Shown: piece after piece, positions 1 through 7,557 of the stretch
Layout: every line of letters starts with the position of its first letter
How positions within the stretch are numbered: position 1 is the stretch's first letter
Assembly (NCBI GenBank): GCA_015488855.1
Contig: WFMY01000090.1
Coordinates: forward strand, 1-9,776
DNA from: Helicobacteraceae bacterium
GTDB taxonomy: Bacteria > Campylobacterota > Campylobacteria > Campylobacterales > Sulfurimonadaceae
DNA length: 9,776 nucleotides
Direction: 5' to 3'
Notes under the pieces: model-generated
The model's input: the letters and a program-made list of their open reading frames with translations, nothing else
Told to the model about the DNA's origin: nothing
Database searches by the model: none
Translations under genes and position numbers: made by a program

Positions 1-1065
1 GTCTGCATACTGATAGATGGTATAGGGGGAGTCCCCTATGTTATCTCCATCTCTGTCAAACCCTGAGTATCTATCCCAATAATTATACTCCACTACATTT
101 GTATCACTAAAACGCCCTGCTATATCTTTGACAACATCATCTATATTTCCAAAGATTTTATTGTGCGTTATGGTATTATCTTTTATGGCTACATGAAAAT
201 GGAGTGCCTCACCGTTATAGGCTATCTCATTGTAGTTGATATAGCGTTTCATACCTTTGGCTTTCTCTTTTGAGTCGATATATATACCTTTTGCATTGTA
301 TCGCACTACATTATGCTCAAAACGAAAGTTTGCTACATGACCTATAACTACACCAATACCCGCTGCTCCATCTGAACTGAGTATTTTGTTATGCGCTACA
401 AAGGTGTCTTTTGCACCCATAAACATCTGTGAAACAGAGTTATGTGAATAATAATTCCCTACAAACCTATTTCTATGACTTAGGCTCACATGATTTGCAA
501 ACCTGTTATTCACAAATGTGTTGTTAGTAAAGTTATTGTCATGGGAGTAGTTCAGGGTACAGTCTTTTGAATTGTTTATAACATTGTTAGTTATAATATT
601 GTTTGATGCATAATATAACTTAAGCGCATTACCACGAAGTTCTATATCAAAATCTTTTGAAGTAATATAGTTATCTAAAATCTTAGAATTTTTTACAATA
701 TTCATATCGATACCATAGAGTGCATCCAAAAGAGCACAACTCTCAATAGTAATATTTTTAACATTATTCAGAGTGATGGCACTATCAAGATTATCTATCC
801 TAGATCCACTATTTTGGATAGTGAGGTTTTTGAGTGTGACGCCTGAACTATTGATAGTGATGATAGTACCATTTCCCTCTCCATCTATCACAGCACCATC
901 TCCTAGCCCAATGATAGTAATTGGCTTGTTAATGACTATGGAGCCAAGATACACTCCATCTGAAAGTCTAATCGTTGAGTAGGGTTTTGAATGGGAAATA
1001 GCCTCTTGCAAAGGGTTTGCAAGAAGAGTTAAAAATGGTAGCAAAAGTGCTAAAAAAAATCTCAT
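1..1065 (-). CDS. Second NosD-like periplasmic beta-helix protein (partial at left edge)
   Basis: The reading frame is open from an ATG at 1065 down to base 1, giving 355 residues with no stop; the 3' end lies outside the window. The product starts with a signal peptide (hydrophobic residues 2-16, likely cleavage near LLA-NP), followed by repeated N/D-rich beta-helix turns (PbH1/CASH type) as in NosD. It aligns end to end with the complete NosD at 6333-7550, sharing stretches such as NKP-IIG, TLKNLTI-NSG, GIYID, HFH and YSGFDRDGDNIGD. By that comparison roughly the last 50 residues are missing. It starts 6 bases after the PAS gene with a weak AGG ribosome site, so it belongs to the nos operon. 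NosD proteins take part in copper-centre assembly of nitrous oxide reductase with NosF, NosY and NosL. Several Met/His positions of the first copy are changed here, so its role may differ. The assignment to the NosD family is firm; the function of a second copy is inference. Confidence 0.88.
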   Translation of the reverse strand, partial: MRFFLALLLPFLTLLANPLQEAISHSKPYSTIRLSDGVYLGSIVINKPITIIGLGDGAVIDGEGNGTIITINSSGVTLKNLTIQNSGSRIDNLDSAITLNNVKNITIESCALLDALYGIDMNIVKNSKILDNYITSKDFDIELRGNALKLYYASNNIITNNVINNSKDCTLNYSHDNNFTNNTFVNNRFANHVSLSHRNRFVGNYYSHNSVSQMFMGAKDTFVAHNKILSSDGAAGIGVVIGHVANFRFEHNVVRYNAKGIYIDSKEKAKGMKRYINYNEIAYNGEALHFHVAIKDNTITHNKIFGNIDDVVKDIAGRFSDTNVVEYNYWDRYSGFDRDGDNIGDSPYTIYQYAD

Positions 1066-1071
1066 ATCGAC

Positions 1072-1596
1072 CTAATAAAATCTATGTATCTCTTCCATAA
1101 TATTTGCAAATTCTATATCATCACCCTTCTCTTTTAAAAAGTTAATAAGGTAAATTTGTGAAGCTTCTACGCCATTGGATTTTTCTACCTTAAGTAACTC
1201 TGCGTACAAATTTGCGATGATTTCTATCACATGTGGGGAGATAGTTTTTCTCGATGCATGATACCCTATAATCTTACCAGTATCTGTATCTTTTCTAATC
1301 TCAAACTCTGTAAAAATCCAGTAGTATCTTCCATCTTTTGCAAGATTTTTAACCACTGCATTGATATTTTTTCCAGCAGAGATAGTCTCCCATAAAAGTT
1401 TAAATACTACCTTAGGCATATCTGGATGACGAACGATAGAGTGCGGTTTCCCTATGAGTTCCTCTTCACTGTAGCCAGATACTTCCATGAAATAATCATT
1501 GCAAAAAGTAATCTTTCCTTTTTCATCTGTTTCGCTTACTATGTATCTCTTTGGATCAAGTACTATCTCTTCATCTTTTGGCATTGGCTTTTTCAT
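1072..1596 (-). CDS. Stand-alone PAS sensor protein, Aer/CetB-like (probable FAD binding)
   Basis: A 174-residue soluble protein with one PAS domain at about residues 15-120 and a short helical tail. The block R56-H57-P58-D59-M60-P61, W69, and the later YYW and GYHASRK blocks match the FAD-binding PAS of the energy-taxis receptor Aer. There is no transmembrane segment, kinase, GGDEF or methyl-accepting domain. Its size and layout resemble Campylobacter CetB, a PAS-only protein that works with a separate membrane signalling partner (CetA). No such partner is in the window. It starts 12 bases after nosL with a GAGG ribosome site and ends 6 bases before the second nosD-like gene, so it is co-transcribed with nos genes. 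It probably reads redox or electron-transport state through a flavin; a link to taxis or to signalling for nitrous oxide respiration is inference. Confidence 0.85.
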   Translation of the reverse strand: MKKPMPKDEEIVLDPKRYIVSETDEKGKITFCNDYFMEVSGYSEEELIGKPHSIVRHPDMPKVVFKLLWETISAGKNINAVVKNLAKDGRYYWIFTEFEIRKDTDTGKIIGYHASRKTISPHVIEIIANLYAELLKVEKSNGVEASQIYLINFLKEKGDDIEFANIMEEIHRFY

Positions 1597-1608
1597 CGTT
1601 TTTTTCCT

Positions 1609-2079
1609 CTATACATCATCGTTGAGCCAATTAATCAATCCAAGGCTCACTTCTTTAAATCCAAAAACTCTTTTTCCATTATGATTTTTAGCAAACTCTT
1701 TTGCTTGTTTATAAGAGTCAAAAGGGACTAGGTCATCTCCAGCTGGAGAGGTAACATTAGATCCATAAACGAAGAATGCACCCCTTGCTTCTATGATCTT
1801 ACCAGTTTTATAATCCGTAACCAATATATCTTTAAAATCTTTTTCACTTTTCACACCAATATATGCCCAATTGGCAGGTCTAAAGTAAAACTCAAACATA
1901 GACTTTGGAGAGGAAAAAAAGATTTTTTTTCCATTTTGAAGCTCTATCTTTGATGTCCATTTTGGTGCTTTGTAGAGTTTTAGATGCCTTACTTCACACT
2001 TCGTATCTTTTGTATAATCCATCTCATACGCAAAAACTAAACTACTGAGCATCACAAATATTGAAACAATCTTTTTCAT
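1609..2079 (-). CDS. nosL: NosL-like copper accessory protein of nitrous oxide reductase
   Basis: A 156-residue protein with an N-terminal signal peptide (MKKIVSIF..., likely cleavage after A17). The fold signature of NosL is present: an APKW block, FFSSPKSMFEFYF, VTDYKTGKIIEA, then GS-N-V-x-SP-x-G-x-DLVPF and a K-x-A-x-EFA helix. NosL delivers copper to the NosDFY machinery for NosZ maturation. The start chosen is the ATG at 2079, six bases after AGGAG. A TTG at 2085 touches the AGGAG directly and is too close, and an ATG at 2082 is less well spaced. The AGGAG overlaps the nosY stop, so translation is coupled. Oddities: no lipobox cysteine; the usual C-x-x-C-G-M copper motif is reduced to one cysteine (C28-E-V-R-H-L); and the usual P-M-G is P112-A113-G114. 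The family call rests on the body of the protein and on gene order. Confidence 0.85.
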   Translation of the reverse strand: MKKIVSIFVMLSSLVFAYEMDYTKDTKCEVRHLKLYKAPKWTSKIELQNGKKIFFSSPKSMFEFYFRPANWAYIGVKSEKDFKDILVTDYKTGKIIEARGAFFVYGSNVTSPAGDDLVPFDSYKQAKEFAKNHNGKRVFGFKEVSLGLINWLNDDV

Positions 2080-2088
2080 CATCAACTC

Positions 2089-2916
2089 CTAAACCAAATC
2101 TTTTTTCTTAAATATACTAAAACCTGCATAGGCAAATGCTAAACCTAAAAGTATTGGATACCCAATGGAGAGAAGAACAAACTTCATTTGACTCATAGTA
2201 TCTAGTATAGTAAATGCGACAGGTCCCATCACCGTAAGTTCTGGATCGAACAAAGATATAGCAGCTATGCGAAATATCTCCATAGGGTTGAGCAGTGCCA
2301 ATGTAATGATAAGCTCCTCATTGAATCTGTTTTGCATCATCAAAGAGATAAGTGCAATGTCGATAAACGCAAGCAAAAAGATCCATACAAAAAATGCTAT
2401 CCCTAAGGCTACTTCACTTGACTTTACAAAAGAAGAGATGAAAAATGCTATCCCTAAAAAAGCAGAAGAAAGAGCAAAAAGTAAACCAGTATAGAGGAAA
2501 AATATACCCCAAGGGATAGGTGCACCGATAGCTGAACCATATACTATGGCGATAACCATCGCTAAAAACACAGGCATATATACAGTCACAAAACGACCTA
2601 TAATCTTACCCCAATAATACTGTCTCAGCGAGATAGCAAAGGAGAGCATATACTCTAAGATATGGTTATCTCTATCTCCACTGATAGAACGAACAGTGGT
2701 TATGAGGATAAATATAGGCAATATCACGATAGTGATCTGGATATACATAAGCAAAAGACGGCTTAGTCCACTAAAGCCCATTACTTGTGATTCAGTTACC
2801 CCCGCTATGAAAAATAGAGCGATTAAACCGCCAAATACAAGTGAATAGACTAAGAACCACTTCGCCCGCATAGACTCTTTTAAGTCAAGATATGCGATAA
2901 GATAAAGATTTTTCAT
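2089..2916 (-). CDS. nosY: NosY, ABC transporter permease for NosZ maturation
   Basis: A 275-residue membrane protein with about six transmembrane segments (near residues 21-39, 54-76, 108-128, 137-161, 167-191 and 246-268). The cytoplasmic motif around SISGDRDNHILEYMLS (77-92) after the second segment is typical of ABC-2/NosY permeases and is where the ATPase couples. NosY forms the transmembrane part of the NosDFY complex, which moves energy from NosF to the periplasmic NosD during copper-cluster assembly. Its ATG overlaps the nosF stop by four bases (ATGA), with a GAGGG ribosome site, and its stop overlaps the nosL ribosome site. The length is normal for the family and nothing appears broken. 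Confidence 0.93.
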   Translation of the reverse strand: MKNLYLIAYLDLKESMRAKWFLVYSLVFGGLIALFFIAGVTESQVMGFSGLSRLLLMYIQITIVILPIFILITTVRSISGDRDNHILEYMLSFAISLRQYYWGKIIGRFVTVYMPVFLAMVIAIVYGSAIGAPIPWGIFFLYTGLLFALSSAFLGIAFFISSFVKSSEVALGIAFFVWIFLLAFIDIALISLMMQNRFNEELIITLALLNPMEIFRIAAISLFDPELTVMGPVAFTILDTMSQMKFVLLSIGYPILLGLAFAYAGFSIFKKKDLV

Positions 2917-3554
2917 GACACCCTCTCATCTGATGTAATTGTACCTAAGTCCATGTAGATTTGTCGGTTTACCAACTCCTCTACCTCTTCAAGTCTGTGT
3001 GTAACAAAAAGCAATACTTTATCCTCTTCATTTTGTTTTAAAAGTCTATAAAAATCATCTCTTGCTTTTGGGTCAAGGTTAGCTGTTGGCTCATCATAGA
3101 TGATAATGCCACTCTTTTTAGCAAGCGATATAGCGATAAGAAGTTTTTGCTTCATCCCACCACTGAGTTTAAAAAATGATTTATTCATATTTGCATTGAT
3201 ATCTAACTTCATCTCGTTTGAGTAGTGTTTGATAAGGTCTTTATCAATTCCGCTACTTATAGATACATAGCTCATTAACTCTTCAATAGAGAGCTTGATA
3301 GGGGGTGGAAGCTGTGGCACGAAAGAGATATTTGCAAGCACCTCAACACGCTGTTTAATAGGATCCAGACCATTTATGAGAACATTCCCCTCATCTGGAT
3401 GATAGTACCCAAGTATAGAGCGGATAAGTGTTGTTTTACCTGCACCATTAGCACCCATTAGTGCTATGTAGTCATTTTTTTTAAACTCACATGATACATT
3501 ATCAAGTGAGATATTTTGCCCAAATTTCTTTGTTAAACTATTTACTTTTATCAT
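2913..3554 (-). CDS. nosF: NosF, ABC transporter ATPase for NosZ maturation
   Basis: A 213-residue cytoplasmic ABC ATPase with all motifs intact: Walker A GANGAGKTT (34-42), Q-loop Q81, signature LSGGMKQK (130-137), Walker B IIIYDEP (150-156), D-loop NLD (159-161) and switch H186. It hydrolyses ATP to drive the NosY/NosD complex that supports assembly of the copper centres of nitrous oxide reductase. It is rather short compared with NosF proteins of about 300 residues; the missing part is a C-terminal extension, not the catalytic core. It starts two bases after the nosH stop without a clear ribosome site, which suggests translational coupling, and overlaps nosY by four bases. Family and partner assignment are well supported by motifs plus gene order. 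Confidence 0.93.
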   Translation of the reverse strand: MIKVNSLTKKFGQNISLDNVSCEFKKNDYIALMGANGAGKTTLIRSILGYYHPDEGNVLINGLDPIKQRVEVLANISFVPQLPPPIKLSIEELMSYVSISSGIDKDLIKHYSNEMKLDINANMNKSFFKLSGGMKQKLLIAISLAKKSGIIIYDEPTANLDPKARDDFYRLLKQNEEDKVLLFVTHRLEEVEELVNRQIYMDLGTITSDERVS

Positions 3555-3556
3555 GT

Positions 3557-4462
3557 TTACACCAAACTTTTTAATCTAAAATCAAAATTGAGTGCATCTT
3601 CATGACAAACATCAACACATCTACCACACAGGGTACAGTCTGCACCAGTGATGTACTCTTTTGTTATATTTTTCTCTTCTCTTTGCTTGTCATACTTTGC
3701 TTTTGTTATCTCTAAAACCTGATTTTCAAAACAAACATCATGGCACACCATACAGTGGTCACAGTTATCATTCCACTCTATTCTTAGTGCTGAGACTTTT
3801 CCTATCATCCCATAAGTTGTTCCTATTGGGCAGACATAGGTACACCAAGCACGACGGGAGTAAAAAGTCTCTATAAGAAAGACAGCTACTACCCAGAGAA
3901 AAGCCAAAGACCAACCATAAACTATCATCCGAGAGAGAATCCCCACTACATTAAATGTTTCAAAGACCAAATAACCACTAAAAGCAGACATCAGTAAAAA
4001 AGCAACCCAAAAAACATATCTTACTCGCTGATCAAAATCTCTTTTTTTAATAATCTTCTTTTTTACAAGGGTATTGTTGATCTTCTCACCTATCTCACTG
4101 ATGATACCATAAGGGCATACCCACGAGCAATAACTTCTCCCACCAACAAGAAGATAAACGATAAGTATTGTTGAACTCCCTATAATCATATTGACTGGTA
4201 TGTGATGCGTAGCTATTGCAACTTGAAGGTTAGTATAGATATCTATCATGTGAAAGCCTAAGAATCGAGAACCATTGAGAGTCCCTTCCAAGATCTGCAA
4301 ATCAATAAAAAAAGACAAGAAAAATAACAAGTGGATAGCAAATACCAATATCCATCTTTTCATTCTGTAACTAAAGATTCTTTTACCATCTTTTTTAGTA
4401 TCAAAAAAAGTGGACCAAAATGTTGTATTTGCTATGGTCTCTCTTGCGTTGTACTTATCCAT
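3557..4462 (-). CDS. nosH: NosH, membrane quinol dehydrogenase subunit (NapH-like ferredoxin)
   Basis: A 301-residue protein of the NapH/NosH family. About four membrane segments lie at residues 36-55, 92-107, 148-167 and 182-200. Two C-x3-C-P motifs (C112/C116 and C207/C211) sit at the ends of membrane segments, as in NapH, where they are needed for quinol oxidation. The C-terminal part has two four-cysteine [4Fe-4S] motifs: C234, C237, C240, C244 and C276, C279, C282, C286. With NosG it is thought to take electrons from menaquinol and pass them on toward periplasmic cytochrome c. This replaces the NosR protein of classical denitrifiers, and no NosR is seen here. It starts 13 bases after nosC2 with a GGAG site eight bases upstream. 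NapH is the alternative name, but no nap genes are present and the nos context decides. Confidence 0.92.
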   Translation of the reverse strand: MDKYNARETIANTTFWSTFFDTKKDGKRIFSYRMKRWILVFAIHLLFFLSFFIDLQILEGTLNGSRFLGFHMIDIYTNLQVAIATHHIPVNMIIGSSTILIVYLLVGGRSYCSWVCPYGIISEIGEKINNTLVKKKIIKKRDFDQRVRYVFWVAFLLMSAFSGYLVFETFNVVGILSRMIVYGWSLAFLWVVAVFLIETFYSRRAWCTYVCPIGTTYGMIGKVSALRIEWNDNCDHCMVCHDVCFENQVLEITKAKYDKQREEKNITKEYITGADCTLCGRCVDVCHEDALNFDFRLKSLV

Positions 4463-4475
4463 GTTTTATCTCCAT

Positions 4476-4994
4476 CTACTTTACAGTTGCTGCTCTTGTT
4501 TTAAACTCACTAATCTCTTTTGCTAATCGTTTTAAATCTGCATCAGTATTTTTGATAAGAAGACCTTTCATCACAAGATTTTCAGTTCTTCCAGCTTTAA
4601 AGTCTGATAGTTTTTTATAAAGCTCTGATTCACTTTGTCCAAAAAGTTTTGGTCCCATCATTTTTCTACCATTTTGATATCCAGTTCCTGTTACGCCGTG
4701 ACAAGAGGAACATTTTTGTTTATACTCAAGTGATGTTTTAAACTTTTTCGTACTTCCAGCCTTCTCTTGTAAAGCTCTAAGTTCATCATTTTCTTTTTCT
4801 CTATCTGATTTTTCTTGGATAACTATAGCTTTAGCACTGATATCTTTTTTATCACCAAAATCATGAATAACCTTTGCGTGTGCACCACCCTGATAGACTG
4901 CATCATCCATCATTGTAAACACCATAAGAGCTAATATTAAAGCTGTCAGACTTCCTACAATTATATTTTTACCCAAGGTATACTTCGTAATCAT
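4476..4994 (-). CDS. nosC2: NosC2, membrane-anchored monohaem cytochrome c
   Basis: A 172-residue protein with an uncleaved-looking N-terminal membrane anchor (about 11-29), a charged, likely helical linker (about 45-85), and one class I cytochrome c domain. The haem site is C95-S-S-C98-H99, with M142 in LVMKGLL as the likely sixth ligand. The G-P-K-L-x-G and YKKL blocks are shared with the neighbouring NosC1, which suggests an old duplication. In the epsilonproteobacterial nos cluster two such cytochromes are expected to carry electrons from the NosGH dehydrogenase to NosZ in the periplasm. The ATG overlaps the nosC1 stop by one base (TAATG), so translation is coupled. The cytochrome call is certain; the exact electron partner is inferred from context. 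Confidence 0.9.
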   Translation of the reverse strand: MITKYTLGKNIIVGSLTALILALMVFTMMDDAVYQGGAHAKVIHDFGDKKDISAKAIVIQEKSDREKENDELRALQEKAGSTKKFKTSLEYKQKCSSCHGVTGTGYQNGRKMMGPKLFGQSESELYKKLSDFKAGRTENLVMKGLLIKNTDADLKRLAKEISEFKTRAATVK

Positions 4995-5608
4995 TATTGA
5001 TCCTTCATCTTTCTAATCTTTAAGTTAAATTTATAAACCTCATCAGCCATCTCTCGTATCTCTGTATCACTCATCTGTGAAACCAAACCACTCATGAGGA
5101 CATTAAGTGTTTTGTCTTTTTTGAATGCTATTAGCTTTTTATATATATAATCAGAACTTTTGCCCAAAAGGGATGGCCCAATAATCCCATTAGCATAGTC
5201 ACTATGACAAGCTGAACACTTTACTATAAACTTTTTAGAGAGCTTATTGACCATCATAGCAATGGTTACCTGTTCATAGGGACTTCTCACATGAAGATTT
5301 GCGTCCATACTTGTTCTTGGCTTCATTCGCACCGATGCATCTTTGTTCGCAGGGTTTGCATCTTCTGGATATGCTGATTTGACACCATAGTCCATATAAT
5401 ATGCCTTATCCTTAGAGACTCCGCTCTTTTTTTTCGCAACTTTAATCTCGTTTGCATTGGTATTTGTTACAACTTCTATGCCTGATGAAGTGGCAACATG
5501 GGTCTTTGCCTCTTTTACTTTTTTATCATGTTCACTACTACATCCCCCTACTATCATTGATGCACTAAGCACGAATACTATACTATTAACTTTGATAAAC
5601 TGATTCAT
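4994..5608 (-). CDS. nosC1: NosC1, lipoprotein monohaem cytochrome c
   Basis: A 204-residue exported cytochrome. Residues 1-22 form a lipoprotein signal peptide ending in V-G-G-C23, so the mature protein is probably lipid-anchored. A long, lysine-rich, low-complexity linker (about 26-110) leads to one cytochrome c domain with C131-S-A-C134-H135 and M172 in VLMSGLV as the probable axial ligand. It is predicted to shuttle electrons between NosGH and NosC2 or NosZ. The gene overlaps the end of nosG by 23 bases. Its own GGGAG ribosome site lies inside nosG, five to six bases before the ATG at 5608. It ends in a TAATG overlap with nosC2. Haem binding is seen directly in the motif; the position in the electron chain is inferred from known nos clusters. 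Confidence 0.9.
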   Translation of the reverse strand: MNQFIKVNSIVFVLSASMIVGGCSSEHDKKVKEAKTHVATSSGIEVVTNTNANEIKVAKKKSGVSKDKAYYMDYGVKSAYPEDANPANKDASVRMKPRTSMDANLHVRSPYEQVTIAMMVNKLSKKFIVKCSACHSDYANGIIGPSLLGKSSDYIYKKLIAFKKDKTLNVLMSGLVSQMSDTEIREMADEVYKFNLKIRKMKDQ

Positions 5609-6323
5609 AAGTCTCCCTTGGTTTTACTACTATTGATGGCGTCTGTGTTGGACATACTTCTTGACATACTCCACAACCTATACAACCATCATAAATCTCT
5701 GGTTTATGACCACCAGCACTACTATCATAAACCATTGCTATGGCACTCATTGGATTTGGGATTGGGCACATATCTGCACAAAGTGTGCACTGCTTACCTT
5801 TAAACTCATCAAGTTTTTTTACCAAGTCCAACTCTAATTTTGTTACATCTCTTACAGAGTTTGTAAACTTGTGCATCTTAGTACTAAAGCCTTCTGGAAT
5901 TGGCGTATTGTTCATTGCAAGACAAGTATCTGGAAACTCTAAAACTGCTACACCCATATGAATATCTTCAGGTTTTTCACAGTGATGATCAAGTGCTCCA
6001 CTCGGACATGCAAGGACACAAGGGACAGCAGAACAAGCGTAGCAACCCCGCTCATTTGCGTCTATGTAGGGTGTTCCAACACCATAACCTTTTACTATAT
6101 CTGATAATTTTATAGAATGGTATGGACACACTTGCAAACACTGTCCACACTTGATGCATAGACCTAAAAATCTCTTTTCATCAACTGCACCTGGTGGGCG
6201 AAGTCTATTTTCAGCCTGAACTGGATAGGGTGAAAATATTATACCACCACCAAGAGCAAGACCCAAAACACCTAATGACGAGTATTTCATAAATTTTCTT
6301 CTATCTGTTTTTACCTTTGCCAT
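5586..6323 (-). CDS. nosG: NosG, periplasmic four-cluster ferredoxin (NapG-like), Tat exported
   Basis: A 245-residue protein starting with a twin-arginine signal (R8-R9-K-F-M-K, hydrophobic stretch 15-30, likely cleavage after V-Q-A37), so it is folded and loaded with clusters before export. Cysteine groups for [4Fe-4S] clusters are C56/C59/C62/C66, C94/C97/C102/C106, C179/C182/C186 and C214/C217/C220/C224. The third group shows only three close cysteines; C134 or C115 may complete it. This is the NapG/NosG pattern. It should accept electrons from the membrane protein NosH and hand them to NosC1/C2. The start at 6323 has AAGGA six bases upstream, nine bases after the nosD stop. NapG is the near homologue; the nos operon context makes NosG the better name. 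Confidence 0.92.
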   Translation of the reverse strand: MAKVKTDRRKFMKYSSLGVLGLALGGGIIFSPYPVQAENRLRPPGAVDEKRFLGLCIKCGQCLQVCPYHSIKLSDIVKGYGVGTPYIDANERGCYACSAVPCVLACPSGALDHHCEKPEDIHMGVAVLEFPDTCLAMNNTPIPEGFSTKMHKFTNSVRDVTKLELDLVKKLDEFKGKQCTLCADMCPIPNPMSAIAMVYDSSAGGHKPEIYDGCIGCGVCQEVCPTQTPSIVVKPRETYESVYQS

Positions 6324-6332
6324 ATTTGTCCT

Positions 6333-7550
6333 TTATCCTTTGATCTTTACTTTAGGTTTTGCATCTTCTAATATAAAAAGAGGTTTTGTAAATGGAGCTA
6401 ACTTTGCTAAAAAATTGAGTAAAGAGATAACTGGAGAACCGTAAAAAAACTTCACATCAGGGTTAAATACCCAAAGTTGGTCTGCATATTGATATATTTT
6501 ATGCGGAGTATCCCCAATATTATCGCCATCCCTATCGAAACCACTATAGTTATCCCAGTAATTACCCACTACCTCATTTCTGCTTGTTTTACTAGCACGA
6601 GAATCATTCACTATATCTTCTATATTACCCATGATAACATTATTTTTTATAATATTATTTTCACTCATCGAATGAAAATGCATAGCTTCTGCATTGTACA
6701 AAAATTTATTGTCCTCAATCCAGTTATATGTACCCGGCTCAAAAGGACTTCTATCGATATAAATCCCTTGTGCGCAATATATGATAGTATTGTCTTTGAG
6801 AATAAAATTTGATACATCTTTTAGACCTATTCCCATACCTGTAGCTCCAAGAGAACTCTTGATCACATTCCCAGTAGCGATAGTATCTTTTGAATACATA
6901 AAAAATATCCCTACACTGTTGTAAGCGAAATGATTGTTTTTTACTATATTTTTTCCAGCATGCATAAAATGCAGTGAATATCGGTTATGCTCACCAAAAT
7001 TTCCCTCAATAAGATTGCCATTTGAGTACCATACTACTAAATCCCTAGACTTTATCAGCGAATTATTTTTGACGATATTATCATTGGATTCCCAGATGCG
7101 GATCCCATCTCCACGCAAACCAAGTGAGAAATCTTTGGAAGTTATATTGTTATCAGCGATAATAGAATTATTTACCAGCTGAAAATCAATACCAAATAAA
7201 CAATCCTTAATAACACAGTGACTTATCTCACACTGCGAAACACTAGACATTTTTATAGCAGCATCTACCTTGTCACTTCTCTCTCCACTATTTCTAATGG
7301 TAAGGTTTTTTAGAGTGACGAAAGAGGCCTTAGATGTGATAACTGTACCTTTTCCCATCCCATCTATAATGACACCCTTTTCTTTGCCTATGATACTTAA
7401 AGGTTTATCAATGACAATGCTCCCCTCATAAACACCAGCTGGCAATTTTATGATAGAACCAGCAGGAGCTTTATCTATGGCATCTTGAAGCACACCAGCT
7501 TCTAAGAGGCTAAACAATGATAAATAGAGAGTTAAAAGTAGTGTACGCAT
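6333..7550 (-). CDS. nosD: NosD, periplasmic copper-site assembly protein (beta-helix)
   Basis: A complete 405-residue NosD with a Sec signal peptide (1-18, ending L-L-E-A) and a right-handed beta-helix built from N/I-rich PbH1 turns (about 35-345). The family blocks are visible: R190-Y-S-L-H194-F-M196-H197, VGIFFM218YS, GIYID, M290-H-F-H293-S-M295, GNYWDNYSGFDRDGD, and the end block Q-L-W-V-F-N-P, after which a C-terminal tail follows. NosD binds NosFY on the periplasmic face and takes part in inserting copper into NosZ. The Met/His positions listed are the ones I would suspect of handling copper. The start at 7550 lies seven bases after the nosB stop with no good ribosome site (only GGAAG, about 15 bases away), so it is probably translated by coupling to nosB. 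A second, diverged copy lies at 1-1065. Confidence 0.94.
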   Translation of the reverse strand: MRTLLLTLYLSLFSLLEAGVLQDAIDKAPAGSIIKLPAGVYEGSIVIDKPLSIIGKEKGVIIDGMGKGTVITSKASFVTLKNLTIRNSGERSDKVDAAIKMSSVSQCEISHCVIKDCLFGIDFQLVNNSIIADNNITSKDFSLGLRGDGIRIWESNDNIVKNNSLIKSRDLVVWYSNGNLIEGNFGEHNRYSLHFMHAGKNIVKNNHFAYNSVGIFFMYSKDTIATGNVIKSSLGATGMGIGLKDVSNFILKDNTIIYCAQGIYIDRSPFEPGTYNWIEDNKFLYNAEAMHFHSMSENNIIKNNVIMGNIEDIVNDSRASKTSRNEVVGNYWDNYSGFDRDGDNIGDTPHKIYQYADQLWVFNPDVKFFYGSPVISLLNFLAKLAPFTKPLFILEDAKPKVKIKG

Positions 7551-7557
7551 TTATAGT

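Noticed and set aside
1..68. Direct DNA repeat with 6480-6547 as a mobile-element or recombination site
   Set aside because: The similarity continues in protein frame through both NosD copies, so it reflects gene duplication, not an insertion-sequence end.
773..982. Plus-strand 69-codon open frame
   Set aside because: It lies opposite the second nosD-like gene, has no ribosome site or domain, and is a by-product of the repeat-rich coding strand.
2080..2085. TTG 2085 as the nosL start
   Set aside because: It touches the AGGAG with no spacer; ATG 2079 has the proper six-base spacing and gives a normal signal peptide.
3557..6323. NapG/NapH of a nitrate reductase cluster
   Set aside because: The ferredoxins resemble NapG and NapH, but no napA, napB or napD is present and the neighbours are nosD, nosF, nosY and nosL.
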